A stretch of DNA of 64,000 nt. Source: Zoroaster sp. YZ-2022 (lineage: Eukaryota > Echinodermata > Asteroidea > Forcipulatida > Zoroasteridae). Position 1 is the stretch's first letter. Every line of letters begins with the position of its first letter. The translations under genes and the position numbers were made by a program. The stretch lies in contig CM055827.1 in NCBI GenBank assembly GCA_029582265.1, positions 605,074-669,073 on the forward strand, given 5' to 3'. Under the pieces are notes generated by a model that saw only the letters and a program-made list of their open reading frames with translations, did not search any database and was not told the DNA's origin. Below are positions 23,651 to 35,256 of this stretch, piece after piece.

Positions 23651-25987
23651 ATAGACTATTAGGCGTGACTTTCCAATAATAACTGGAACGGCGAAGCCGC
23701 CATGAATCGCTGCTGGATGCGTATCAACTCCTTTGTTGAATATACATGTGTGAATGAACCATACTGTGGGGCTCAGGGTGGGTGGGGCCAGGGGAGAGCT
23801 AGGAAGGACAAACAGAAATGGGGAGGGAGCCAAGCACAGGTTAGGGGTGGGGGGATAAACCAGGCACCATAAATACATGTAGGCTACATATTATGTGCAT
23901 CGATTTATTGTACAAATATTTATCTTTTCTTTTTAATTTGGGAAGCGGGGCTTGGTCAGGGGATTGTGAGGGGAGACACGTGGTCATTGGTATGATTAAA
24001 GGGTTCACGACATCAAGACACCTGCAAATAATTAGTAAGACTTCCTTAAAACAGCATAGTTTAAGCTCAATTGTCTGGGCTGTGATAATCTCTAAAACTT
24101 ACCATTATATAAGATGACCTTTGACCTAAAATATTTGAAAATTACCTAAGGATCACTGTGACTAAATTTCATCAAAATCAAGACAAAACTTTAAATGCTT
24201 AAAGACAAACATCAATGTAACTTCCAAAAATATTTCTTAAAATAATTGGTTAGGAACCTCAAAATATGATTGCATGGTCACAAGAACTCATTTGGGGATT
24301 AAAAACTTCATTTAACATTTCGCAACATAAATTTTACAAGCTTGATGCTAAAACTTTAGCATTTAGTCTGAATGCGGACGGCCCGGAAATTGGTTTTACA
24401 GAGACTCGCATTCTGCTACGCAGGTCCCCTCAAAAGACACTAAACTTTTCCAATGACGTTTTGCAGAATGTTTGTTTACATTAACATTTAATAGAGGAAA
24501 GTGGAAATACAACCATGCGATATTGATAGGTTCAAATGTATAAAGGTGTTTGCTGTTGGCAAACAGATTTTGTCCCTTTTAAAATTTTTACATTTTTGTT
24601 GAGAACAAAATAATATACACAGTAAAGACATGTTTTTCTACGTGACTATTCCGTAGTGTTTGGTGTTAAGTGTTTGCCAAGGCCAGCTGGGTCTGTAATT
24701 AGTAACTGCTGTAAGAAGGAACCCTTTGTTCTCTTGCTTGGCACGTTTTGATGGCAAAAATGTTACGTTTTAATTGTGAAAGCGTTTCACTTGCATCATA
24801 AAGCTATATTCGGCGAATACAAAGACTTATATCTAAGGTCATTATTAAAAGGTTTTGGGTATAAAATGTGGAACGTTTTACACTAGATAGCGCATTCCAT
24901 ATTTATCAATTAATATGGCTTAGACCTACATTAGTCCTAGGCCTACTGTATAAAACACTCTGCATTCAATTGTGACTTGCAATATCACAATTGCTTGTCA
25001 TTTCAATAAATATGGAAGCTATATATACAGAAATATAACATACATTGTCTGTCGTTTGATATGAAGAGACCGTTCATTCTGCGTTAAACGGTACTAGCCT
25101 ATATATCACGGACGTAAATCCGGGGTGGGGATATAATAACTCCCCCCCCCCCCACGTTTTGGCCCAGGGATGATATGATCACAAATAATTCGTGAAAGCA
25201 AGGGAGGAAATTCGGTTTGTTTAAATATTTATTGTCTGTTTGTTTGTTTGTCTGTCTGTGTGTTATCTTTATGATAGCCATGGGATTATGATTGGTTATG
25301 CGCCAGTGGCGGGGGGGGGGGGGGTTCAGGGGGTTCAATCCCCCCATGTGCCTGTCGATTATTTATTTGTTTTTGGAGAAAAAAATAATAATCTGACATA
25401 CAATTGCGTATATAGCCATACTAATGACTTCAACAATAAGTTGGTCAAGAATTTTGTTTTTGTTACCTTTGATTATCATAGAATTAAATATTCAACTTTG
25501 TTTTAATCATATCAGGGGATTGATTGCCATCAGTATGCTACATGGAAGGGCGTATTTCACGTTGATCATATCAAAGGACTGATTGGCCATCAATACGCTA
25601 CACGCCGGTAGGACCTACTTCATGGTCCTTAATTTCAGAATTTGAGTTACTGTTAATGGGCGGGCCGTATTCAGCAGTTCGCCTACCTCAACCTTTCACA
25701 TGGCCCACTAGCATGTCTGGAGTCACCTGCTGGACTATCATGCCCAGTCTTGCTTCTTGTTTTAACAGTTTTGCCAGAACGGTTAGCTTGTTGAAGTAAT
25801 GAGTATTATTTTATGTTATAGAAATGGTATGAGGTTCGAATGTACAGTACGTTTATCAACAACCCATGTGGGCCCATTCATTACTGCAAGGAGTAATTAT
25901 TATGTAAGACACTGCGTGTGGGAACTATTTTGTGACGATTGTTCGCAAGAATGTCTACATAGTAACTATGCAAAGTGGCTGGAACAG
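23651..25987. other. No gene recognised
   Basis: AT-rich DNA with long C and G runs at about 25141-25154 and 25311-25324. The latter resemble decayed MITE interiors. No exon was supported. Confidence 0.4.
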
Positions 25988-26196
25988 CAGCGGCGTAGCC
26001 AAGGGGGCCTGCCCCCCCCCCACACACACAAATTTTCAGTGCCCCCCCCCCCCAGGTTCCCCCACGAAAATACCCGATAGTGCCCCAAAAAAAGAAAAGA
26101 AAAAGAAAAGGAAAAAACCCATACCCCCTGAGCCCCCCCCCCCACTGAAAAGCAATGCCCCCCCCTCCCCCTGAAAAAGTCCTGGCTACGCCGCTG
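25988..26196. mobile_element. hAT-type MITE with 8-bp target-site duplication
   Basis: The ends are inverted repeats, CAGCGGCGTAGCCA on the left and TGGCTACGCCGCTG on the right, flanked by TGGAACAG at 25980-25987 and 26197-26204. An 8-bp duplication and CAG...CTG ends are typical of hAT transposons. The interior is C-rich and A-rich low complexity without coding capacity. Confidence 0.9.
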
Positions 26197-26204
26197 TGGA
26201 ACAG

Positions 26205-27845
26205 GTAATGCATAGCTTTGACATACTCAAATTTGTTCAGTTTTACATAACATGTAAAATTGATAATGGTATTAATCTGCCTGAGGTGCTACCGTTTTAA
26301 GATAAGAATTTCCTTCAAATTTTTATGACTAACTGTATTAAAATTCCACGTAATGGTGAATACGACACAAAGTACATGACACAAAGAAGTCAGCTGGAAC
26401 GTTCACAGATCGGTTGTTTTATAGATATCTTTATTATTCACATAAGTGAGTCACAGCAGAAAGGAAGTTTAATATTTTCACAATTATCTTGTTAATGACA
26501 CAACGTAATAAGCTGAAACTTTCACAGATTAGTTAACTGTTTATAGCAGAATAGAAGTTTAATATTTTTACTATTTTTTCGTTAACGTAATAATTAGTTA
26601 ATTGTTTTAGCAGAATGGAAGTTTACCAATAGTATTTTCCTATATCAATGTAGATCTATCATTTCAAGAATCGCACCATGATCATAATGTTCACCACACT
26701 GAGGCTCTTCTGACATTTTATTATAGTTTTTATGAGTGCCAAATACATCCCATGTTTACATGTTAATCAGGTTATATACTTCTCTATATGCAAGTAATGT
26801 TATATCGCTGATTCTCAATATAGCCTACCACGGTATTATAAACGGGCTAGCGAGCCTATTTTTAATTCCAGCCTCGGTATGATTACGAGCATTTATAATA
26901 TGGAAGAAATGAAAGATGGCTGCAGATTGATAGAGGTTTAAAGCCAATCCCCCAATGTTAAATATGAATTCGACTAGCTCTATTACTATTGTGCAGTAAT
27001 ATTTTGAATAGCAATTTATATAAATATTCTTCCATATTATCATTTGAAATCTGTACACCTTCTATCATTGTGTGTGATATTGCAAATCTGTACATCATAA
27101 TGATAAATTCACACTGCCTTTTACTTGTATCCCATTTAAACATCGGACCCATTGTCATAACATATCATATCTCTCCAAATAACAAAGCAACAATACATTT
27201 TCTTTGTATCCATTATCAATCTTGCGCAGACAGTCTTTGAAAACAAAGCAATAAATCGACCTTCTTCTTATGAAATTTGTCCGAGCCGATGATGTTAAGA
27301 AAAAGGTTTTGGTAAAGCAGGCTATGGCTTTCTCTGAAGAAAATACACACAGGAATTTGTAATGGAATCAATATATTAGCAAATTAAATAAACCCCGACC
27401 CAAAACAATTGGTGTTATTTCAGCAGATGCTTTTCACTCGGTCATGTTTTATGATAATATTATATTTGATTTTTTTTTAAGAATTATGGTATCGAATGAT
27501 AGAATTCAATATTAATATATTTATTTGCGTTGCATTTAATTTTTGTTTTCAAATGAACAGATTTAAATCAACACTTATGTAATCATGCTGAAACCAAGGG
27601 ACTGGTGCCACTAACCCAACAATCGATGCGTTATTGAAAACGTTGCATTATTTATAAAATAACACGTGAATTGTTTTAATTAATCTTTTGGAGCCACGTG
27701 GAGCCACGCTTTAAAAGACGAGTTTGCGTTCCTCCAATACGCGAGCGTATGTTCTTATGAAGAGGATTCATTATAATTATTTACAGTCATAATGTGAATA
27801 ATTAAGTGCAGTGCACATGCTCGATCTGCACACACTGAATCAAAT
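26205..27845. other. No gene recognised
   Basis: AT-rich sequence. Short related phrases around GTTAATGACACAACGTAATA and TTTAATATTTTTACTATTTT occur two or three times at 26400-26630, suggesting an old local duplication. No exon was supported. Confidence 0.4.
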
Positions 27846-27959
27846 CCCAGCTAACATGCATACGTTGGGCCGACGTTGGTGAACGTCAGATAAGTCGGCG
27901 TCAAAATACGGACGTTGTACGGACGTTGGCTGAACGTCTTGTAGTTCCGGGTAAATTTA

Positions 27960-28465
27960 TAAACGTTGCACTAACGTTGGAAAATGTTGTGCAGTATAAT
28001 AGGTCTATTTTCAATGTTGGCACAACGTAGCTATAATTTGGACAACCTAACGTCGGCGCATTATGGTTGTGCCGACGTTGGCAAAGGTTATGCAGTATAC
28101 GAGGTCAATTTCCAACGTTGGCACCACGTTATTATAATGTGGGTAATGTAACGTCGGCGCATCATGATTTTGCCGACGTTGGCAAATGTTGTCAAGTATA
28201 CAAAGTCGATTTCCAACGTTGGCACAACGTAAGTTTAATATGGGCAACCTAACGTTGGCTCATTATGGTTGTGCCGACGTTGCTTAATGTTGTGCAGTAA
28301 AATAGGTCTATTTTCAACGTTGCCACAACGTAGTTACAATGTGTACAACCTAACTACGGCGCATCATACGTTGTGCCGATGTTGGTAAAATTGTGCATTA
28401 TACAAAGCCGATTTCCAGCTTTGGTACGACGTAATTATAGTCTGGGTGACGTAACGTCCCGTCGG
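27960..28465. repeat. About 101-bp tandem repeats with internal palindromes
   Basis: About 4.6 diverged copies, each built as CAACGTTGGCACAACGTA, then AACCTAACGTCGGCGCAT, then TTGTGCCGACGTTGGCAAA, then GTATACGAGGTCAATTTCC or variants. Each unit contains inverted CGTTGG/CCAACG motifs that match the ends of the enclosing element. Confidence 0.75.
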
Positions 28466-28470
28466 CGCAT

Positions 28471-28640
28471 ATCTCCATTAAACATTAAATGTTTATGAAA
28501 GATGTTCTATTTTGGTTTTTTGTTTTGTAGCTAATCAAAATTTCCGTTGCAGGGTTATTACCCGTGTAACAGGAATTTTGATTGGCTACAAAACAAAAAC
28601 CCAAAGAACATGCAGCTTCTTTCAAAATGTTAATGGAGAT
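28471..28640. mobile_element. Hairpin MITE of about 170 bp
   Basis: The left arm (ATCTCCATTAAACATT ... GTTTTGTAGCTAATCAAAAT) pairs with the right arm (ATTTTGATTGGCTACAAAAC ... AAAATGTTAATGGAGAT). Almost the whole element folds back, leaving a loop around GCAGGGTTATTACCCGTG. TA borders both ends. Confidence 0.8.
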
Positions 28641-28646
28641 AGGGAT

Positions 28647-28990
28647 GGTGTCGTGGCTGAGCGGTCTAGCTTACCGGACTCAAGTTCTGGCATTAGCAGC
28701 AGAATGTGGGTTCGAATCCCGGTCATGACACTTGTGTCCTTGTGCAAGACACTTAACCATAATTGCTTATAGGGGCAGAGGCAGTTTAACAACTCTCTTG
28801 TTCTGACTAGTTACCCATCCGTCCCTATTCGCAACGTGAAGAGGCTGGTTATTGTCTTGTTTCGGTGCGAGGGGATGGTTCTTCGGTGTGGAGTTGTTGT
28901 AACAATTCAATGACTTAGTAGCCCCCGCCTTGGAGTGGCCATCTGACACAACTGTGTCAGATTGGTTGGCGACAACCTAAAAAGTAAGCA
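28647..28990 (+). mobile_element. tRNA-derived SINE with a different body
   Basis: The head GGTGTCGTGGCTGAGCGGTC with B box GTGGGTTCGAATCCC and TTGTGCAAGACACTTAACCA matches the other SINE heads. The downstream part differs (GCAGTTTAACAACTCTCTTG, later GTGTCAGATTGGTTGGCGAC), so it belongs to another subfamily or is a chimera. The 3' limit is approximate. Confidence 0.65.
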
Positions 28991-29040
28991 TGTTGGCCTA
29001 ATGTAATAATTATTTTGTTTGAGGCGGTCACTTAAGAATA

Positions 29041-30708
29041 ATGGCAGACAGAATATGTTGTGTAAGAAAAATATGCTCACAATTGGTCATCACGTCAAAA
29101 GCAACATCAACTAACAGATGGGGTCATGAACGGACGCATGTAGTGCGAGCTCCTCGAGAATCACAGCAAAATCTCGATTTTTTTCTCCATCTCTTCATTT
29201 TATTCATCCATTTATTAACGCTTTCCACAATCATTTTGCCAATACACTCTTCTTGTAAAGTTTTTAATAACATCATGCCTCCAAGAATGGTTAATTATAG
29301 ACCCATCTCCGTTTTGTCAGTTTTCTCTAAAATACTCGAAAAATAGCCTACATTAGAACCAGTGCCTTTTTAAACAAATTGAACATTTTATTCAATGGTC
29401 AATATGGGTTTAGAAGTAACCACTCTACTGACATGGCCCTCATTGATATGATCAACAAAATCACTGAAGGTTTTGAGAATAATTCTATTTCTGTAGGAAT
29501 ATTTTTAGACCTCTCTGAAGCCTTTGACACGATTAATCATAGCATTCTTTTACATAAATTAAGTTATTATGGTATAAGGGGTACTCCGTTAGACTGGTTT
29601 ACAAGTTATCTCTCCAACAGAAGTCAGTATACTCAAATTGGTTGTTCTAGCTCTGCTACCAACACTGTTACTTGTGGAGTACCCCAAGGATCCCTTCTCG
29701 GCCCGTTGTTGTTTTCTTTGTATATTAATGATATTTGTTATTCATCTACTTCTTTATCTTTTATCTTATTTGCTGATGACACCAATGTGTTTTATTCTGG
29801 TGACAATGCTACTCTGATTTCTATTATTAATACCATCAACATCGAATTGGGTAATGTTGCTACCTGGTTCCAAGCCAACAGACTGTCTCTTAACTTGAAC
29901 AAATGTAATTTTATGATTTTTCGTAAAAAGTCCAATATTTTTTCCCCCTCTGTCAAGTTAAGATTAATACTGTTCCTATTAAGCAGGTGTCACATACCAA
30001 ATTTCTTGGTGTTTATATTGATAATAGTCTTACTTGGAAATTTCATATAAAAGAGATTGAAAACAAAGTGTCTAAAAGTATTGGTATCATAAGTAGGCTT
30101 AAATTTATTCTCCCATGTAATATTTTACGTACTTTGTATTGTTCACTGATTCTTCCGCATTTGTCTTATTGTAACATTGTATGGGCAAATAACTTTCATT
30201 CTAGAGTTGACAAACTAGTGAAGTTACAAAAAAAAGCTGTCCGTATTATCTCCAAGGCTCAGTTTAGAGAACACACTAGACCGTTGTTTCGTAAACTTAA
30301 TCTTCTTACTCTTACTAATATCAACAGATTCCAACAAGATATTTTCATGTTCAAATTCTCCAATAACTTACTTCCTCCAACTTTGCATAATCTTTTTCAG
30401 TTAAATATGTCTGTTCACAGTCACAATACCCGGTCTTCTTCTAAAGTTCACATTCCACTTGTCAAAACCACTCTCTCTCTCAACATTTTGTAACGTTCTC
30501 TGGCCCTGTAAACTGGAATAGCCTTCCTCTATCACTTTCTGAATGTCAATCACTCGCTCTTTTTAAACACAAACTCAAGTCATTTTTAATTCACCAGTCT
30601 CCTCAGTAAACCCTTTTTAACGTGCCTCCACTTCAATATTTTCCCACTGTATTTTTCTTGATGATGATATCATGTGGAAATAAATGTTACTTTGAATTGA
30701 ATTGAATT
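29041..30708 (+). mobile_element. Degenerate non-LTR retrotransposon (CR1/L2-like reverse transcriptase)
   Basis: The RT region is recognisable: NYRPISVLSVFSKILEK, then NGQYGFRSNHSTDMALIDMI, VGIFLDLSEAFDTINHSIL, GVPQGSLLGPLLFSLYIND and the catalytic FADDTN. Next come TKFLGVYIDNSLTWKFHI, LILPHLSYCNIVWAN and finally VNWNSLPLSLSECQSLALF. At least three frame changes (about 29345-29365, 29960-29990 and 30480-30495) plus stops show it is dead. The 5' part, including an endonuclease, is missing. The 3' end is a GAATT-type tandem tail at about 30690-30708. It sits inside the 27846-31406 element. Confidence 0.9.
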
Positions 30709-30900
30709 GAACAACCCCAACGTACGATCAATACGTTATACAAACGTTTGGCATGCTGACGTTGGCCCAACATGTCCTGACGTTGTGGGGATATTGGCCC
30801 AAAGTTGGCCCAACGTCTTTGACGTTGGCCCGATGGAAAAACTAACGTCATGGCGACGTCAACTACCGACGCTGCGCCGATCATAAAATATTACTTTGGC

Positions 30901-31230
30901 CCAAGTTCTGGTGTTAGCAACATAATGTGGGTTCGAATCACGGCCGTGACACTTGTGTCCTTGAGCAAGACACTTAATCATAATTGCTTCTCTCCACCCA
31001 GGGGTTAAATGGGTACCTGTGAAGGCAGAGTTGGTTTGCTCTATATGCGCTAGAAATGGCAGCAATTGAGCTGTATACTCCCCAGGGAGCTGAGATGGTT
31101 TCAGGAATGATTTATGAGCCTTATGAGCCTTATGAGCAGGGATAATAATATAATGCGCCTTGAGCACCACTTAGTTGGTGGATACGTGCGCTATATAAAT
31201 CCACACATTATTATTATTATTATTATTATT
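30901..31230 (+). mobile_element. tRNA-derived SINE, 5'-truncated
   Basis: It starts within the tRNA-like head (CCAAGTTCTGGTGTTAGCAA) and keeps the B box GTGGGTTCGAATCACG. The body and 3' end (TGCGCTATATAAATCCACAC plus ATT tail) match the 22577 and 43463 copies closely. Confidence 0.88.
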
Positions 31231-31500
31231 ACAAACGTTGGGCATGCTGCTGACGTTGGCCCAACATGCCCCGACGTTGTGGGGACATTGGCCCAACGTT
31301 GGCCCGATGGAAAACTAACGTCAAGGCGACGTCCATTGCCAATGTTAGGCCAACCGTAAATTCTTATGTTGGCCAACGTTGGGCCGACGTATGCATGTTA
31401 GCTGGGATATATGAAACTAGCATATTCGTGAAAGTATTTTCATTTTCCAGAAATCAATCCAAACATTTTTGAGAATCCATATTAAAAATAACTGGAGCCT

Positions 31501-31506
31501 TTTATT
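31501..31506 (-). terminator. Poly(A) signal AATAAA (minus strand)
   Basis: Read on the minus strand, AATAAA begins 3 bp after the TAA stop at 31509-31511. It supports this as the 3' end of the PPPY-motif gene. Confidence 0.5.
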
Positions 31507-31508
31507 TA

Positions 31509-31962
31509 TTAGTGGTTTGGAGCATAAGGCGGTGGTCTAGCGGTTCCATTGTACGGCGCTGGGTCTCCATAGTTACGTTGCAACAACTGCGAAGACGTAG
31601 TAGCACTTGAGTTTCCCGCGATATTGTGTACAGATGGATACATAGGCCTATAATAAGTTGCACCTGACGTGGCGTCGTAAGCATAGTAAGGTGGTGGTCG
31701 TTTTGATAATGGCTGCGCTGACGACAGTAAAACAATAGACTGGTTACGGTTAAATTCTTGCATGATACGATGGCCACGCGAGTGCTCCCTCTCTGCCGTG
31801 GTCTCAGTGTAGGTCGGAGTATGTGGTTGCTCTCTTAATATGATTGACTCCGATTCCTCGTCACTGTTGTTGTAACAGCATTCTCGAAGTAGGAAAAATA
31901 TCGCAAATACTAGAACCACCAGGCAGCCTATTGTTAGAATATAGTTCAGGTAGATCATGGTG
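31509..31962 (-). CDS. Last exon of a single-pass membrane protein with two PPPY motifs
   Basis: The acceptor, read on the minus strand, is GTTTTCTCTTTTCAG at 31963 and above; the stop TAA is at 31509-31511. About 150 residues are encoded. A hydrophobic helix (MIYLNYILTIGCLVVLVF, continuing AIFFLL) is followed by RECCYNNSDEESES and a polar cytoplasmic tail. The tail has two PY motifs, RPPPYYAY and the near-terminal RPPPYAPNH. PPxY motifs bind WW domains, for example of NEDD4-type ubiquitin ligases. Small TM proteins with such tails include the Shisa, VOPP1/WBP1 and NDFIP groups, but none could be assigned. The first two bases of the first codon come from the exon at 33291-33380, in matching phase. 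Confidence 0.7.
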
Positions 31963-32483
31963 CTGAAAAGAGAAAACAACGTTGAAAAAAGGAGGGACAA
32001 TAACCAAAATGTCAAAGCAAATTTTACAAAATTACTCACCCAAAAGTATGATTTCATCGAGAGGACAGAGAGTCATACAGCAGATGCTCTTTTTACTCAT
32101 GCTGTTCGCCAGAACACAGTATCACCGCTACGTCAGTTAGTAAATACCATAATATTTGCATTCGTTTTGTAAATGGACATTGTGTTTTTTTTCGATATTT
32201 TTGATAAGCTCAACATTTGATATCATAAAATAACAAATTTGGACACCCTATTTCTAAATCCTTGCTGCCGTATACATTTATAATTATCAATAATGTTTGC
32301 TTTGCGTTCCCAATGGCTGACACAGGTCCAGTCTCATTGAAAATGACCATCACTGACATTTTAAACGCAGATATAAATATGTGTTGCACTATATCCTACA
32401 ACACATGACTATAATCACTGAAGGGATATATAATCAATATCAGATTTGAAGCTTTGCTTGACGTTTACCCAGATCAGTTTAAT

Positions 32484-32541
32484 CTGATCGTCTTTGGGAG
32501 ACATTTTGAGTTGTCAAACCACCAGTTCTTCTCATAACCAA
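32484..32541 (+). mobile_element. Diverged fragment related to 'family B'
   Basis: TTTAATCTGATCGTCTTTGG followed by TTGAGTTGTCAAACCACCAG and TTCTTCTCATAACCAAAG resembles the family's core-to-CCAGTTCTTTTCAGAAC block, with many changes. It directly abuts the 42-bp minisatellite. Confidence 0.4.
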
Positions 32542-32547
32542 AGTATT

Positions 32548-33051
32548 AGAGGTGTAACATGGTGCTATATCATATACCTTATATACTCTAGAGGTGTAAC
32601 ATGGTGCTATATCACATACCTTATATACTCTAGAGGTGTAACACGGTGCTATATCATATACATTATATACTCTAGAGGTGTAACATGGTGCTATATCACA
32701 TACCTTATATACTCTAGAGGTGTAACATGGTGCTATATCATATACCTTATATACTCTAGAGGTGTAACATGGTGCTATATCATATACCTTATATACTCTA
32801 GAGGTGTAACATGGTGCTATATCACATACCTTATATACTCTAGAGGTGTAACATGGTGCTATATCATATACCTTATATACTCTAGAGGTGTAACATGGTG
32901 CTATATCATATACCTTATATACTCTAGAGGTGTAACATGGTGCTATATCACATACCTTATATACTCTAGAGGTGTAACATGGTGCTATATCATATACCTT
33001 ATATACTCTAGAGGTGTAACATGGTGCTATATCACATACCTTATATACTCT
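32548..33051. repeat. 42-bp minisatellite, 12 copies, in an intron
   Basis: Unit AGAGGTGTAACATGGTGCTA plus TATCATATACCTTATATACTCT, exactly 12 copies. A C/T variant (ATCACATAC or ATCATATAC) and one more diverged third copy distinguish units. A TCTAGA palindrome forms at each junction. All copies are open in long frames on both strands because 42 is divisible by three. It lies inside the intron between the two exons of the PPPY-motif gene. Confidence 0.95.
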
Positions 33052-33290
33052 TAAACCTATAATCATCTGATGTCATATAGTTGTTTTAACTCAGACTGAA
33101 AATGAGTCAAATGTGTGCACAGAGGCAAATCTTCAATACCCAGTAGATAATGATTTCCATCATGTGATGAAACTCAACAATGAATAATATATCGTGTATG
33201 TAGCCATTCAATACTGTATTAACAAGACTTATAATTAGCATAATCCCTATAGGACTGATTTATAATCCAGCAAATAAAATACGTGGTTAC

Positions 33291-33380
33291 CTGTCACTTT
33301 GCGAAGAAACCCACGGACTGTCATAATTATTCTCCCATCCCATGTCACTGTACTCTGATGAGACATTCGTCGTCTCCAAT
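33291..33380 (-). CDS. Internal exon (extracellular juxtamembrane) of the PPPY-motif membrane protein
   Basis: This 90-nt exon has acceptor TTATTTTTATCAATAG and donor AGTGACAG|GTAACC, both on the minus strand. Only one frame is open across the junction: LETTNVSSEYSDMGWENNYD then SPWVSSQSD and R/S at the splice. The last two bases (AG) complete a serine codon with the first base of the next exon. It is polar and acidic, as expected before a transmembrane helix. It needs two bases from an upstream exon, which was not found. Confidence 0.6.
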
Positions 33381-34089
33381 CTATTGATAAAAATAATAAT
33401 CATGACAAATTTATAGTGGGTATGAGAATTATATACATTTGAGTGAACATAAATTGAATATAATATCATTGACTACAGGCTACAAAAATCTTTGCAGGAT
33501 TTAAACCCGCAATATTTAGGTCCACTAAACAAATGGAATAGATCCTTTTTTTTATGTGATACAATTTAATCACATTTTGTTGATTTTATATTTGAAAATG
33601 TGAATATATTTCACATTTTTCTCAGAAAAAAATGAGCATAAATTATCATAAGTAGGTCCTCATATATATATATATATTGATTCTCAAAAAGAAAATGCAC
33701 ATGGTGATATTTGGCCAATATTAAATTCAACCTTTTCGTCCTGCTTTCGCCCAATCTGGTGAGAGAAAAAAACATCAGGAAAGCAAAGACATTTTCCAAC
33801 AATAAAAACCTTTAGAATTACAGCACCTAAGCTGTACAGCCCGAATTTAAAGATGTATTTTAAAGATGTATCGGTAAAGATTCTACCAGTAATTTTCGGC
33901 AAAAAGTTTTGTTCATCGGAACACTGCTATTTTACGTTAGGTAAGGCAGACAAAAACTTAATCGTGTAAGCATATTTTTACAGTTAATATTATCCTGAAA
34001 TGAATGGTAGGCGCCGCCTTCAATCGTTATTACTGTTCAACCAAGATTTTTTGCTAATTATTTCATTTGAAAACATTGTTTTCCTTTCT

Positions 34090-34310
34090 AAAGGAGCATC
34101 ACAATGATCCGATTAAAACAAAAATTGTTGGAAATGTTCGAAATAACTATCAAAGGAAATGCCCGAAACCTGCGCTGCCATGCATTCCAACAGATCGGGC
34201 CTTTTCCATCGCTGCACCCGGGATCTGGAACAATCTTCCTCGCAACTTCAGACAATCTCATTCAATATCCATGTTCAAAACTTCACTCAAAACCCACCAT
34301 TTTCAAGAGT
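34090..34310 (+). mobile_element. LINE C-terminal fragment (CR1/L2-like)
   Basis: The translated segment CPKPALPCIPTDRAFSIAAP, then GIWNNLPRNFRQSHSISMF and KTSLKTHHF, matches the conserved end of CR1/L2-type RT proteins. No other part of the element is evident and the borders are approximate. Confidence 0.65.
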
Positions 34311-34339
34311 TTATTGTACTGCGCCATGAGCAATGACCG

Positions 34340-35175
34340 ATGGAATAAGGAAAATACACGGACGATACATCTTTAACTCGAGTACTTATTTCATTATAGT
34401 TTATGATTTGATTAAGAGCTGACGTGTTTAACAATGAACATTGAAAAGGCGTTGTCTTTCTAGTTTGCACCAGGTATCATGATTGAATTATCATGTCATA
34501 GGTGATTACATGGAAATAAACTGCAAAAAACAGCATTTTAATAGTTCTCCATTCATCGAGTCAAACTTCTGAGTTGGTAAAATGACAATTTTCGACGGAA
34601 ATGCGTAAACCTCGAATTGGATTTAGAATAATAAAACAGTATTTGTAATCATTTCATTTCATTTTTGGAAAAATAAGTTGCTAAATATGGGAAGGACAGC
34701 GGCTCACACACACAACAACAAACACTTTAATTCAGAGTAATATTTTCAATCTATGTAAAAGACATGTTCATTAAACATTACAACACGCATATTTTGTCTC
34801 AATCCATTCGCTAATGCAGAAATCGAAATAAATTCGGAATTACCCTTAATACAGTGACATTTTCATTAAAAAAGCAGGCTCATGCTTTCAACATATATGT
34901 CCAATCTTTTAACTTCAGCTTAAAAAATTAACAATAGTATAATTTAATAGCTTCTATAAATTAAAAACTGACAAATTGGTACACTTACCTGATTATATAT
35001 ATCGAGGTATTGTCTATAACACACTATAATAATATATGGCAGTAAAGACAGAATCGTCAAATACGCAGACGAAATAACCTTAATTAATTCCACCCATTTC
35101 ACAATCAAACCAACAATGACAAATACATCACAATCAGTTGGTTTACCTATAGACATGTTGCATGATTCTGTATTA
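34340..35175. other. No feature recognised
   Basis: AT-rich DNA. A strong minus-strand donor-like site (CAG|GTAAGTGTA at about 34986) lies here, but no exon ending at it joins the neighbouring exons in a compatible frame. Confidence 0.4.
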
Positions 35176-35256
35176 AATGGTAACAGCTGGCCAGTGAATA
35201 TAAATGGTAACAGCTGGCCAGTGAATATAAATGGTAACAGCTGGCCAGTGAATATA
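35176..35256. repeat. 27-bp tandem repeat, three copies
   Basis: Three identical copies of AATGGTAACAGCTGGCCAGT plus GAATATA. Confidence 0.95.

Larger units (their letters stand above)
27846..31406. mobile_element. Composite DNA-transposon-like element with about 35-bp TIRs, filled by nested insertions
   Basis: The left end reads CCCAGCTAACATGCATACGT and then TGGGCCGACGTTGG. The right end (31373-31406) is its inverse, ending ACGTATGCATGTTAGCTGGG. AT borders both ends. Next to both ends, the interior is built of variants of CCAACGTTGGC/GCCGACGTTGG. Nested inside are a hairpin MITE (28471-28640), two SINEs (from 28647 and from 30901) and a LINE (29041-30708). No transposase was recognised, so the original element was probably a short non-autonomous one enlarged by these insertions. 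Confidence 0.8.

Noticed and set aside
32479..33066. Open frames on both strands of 186-195 codons
   Set aside because: They are produced by the 42-bp minisatellite in an intron. A period divisible by three keeps both strands open.
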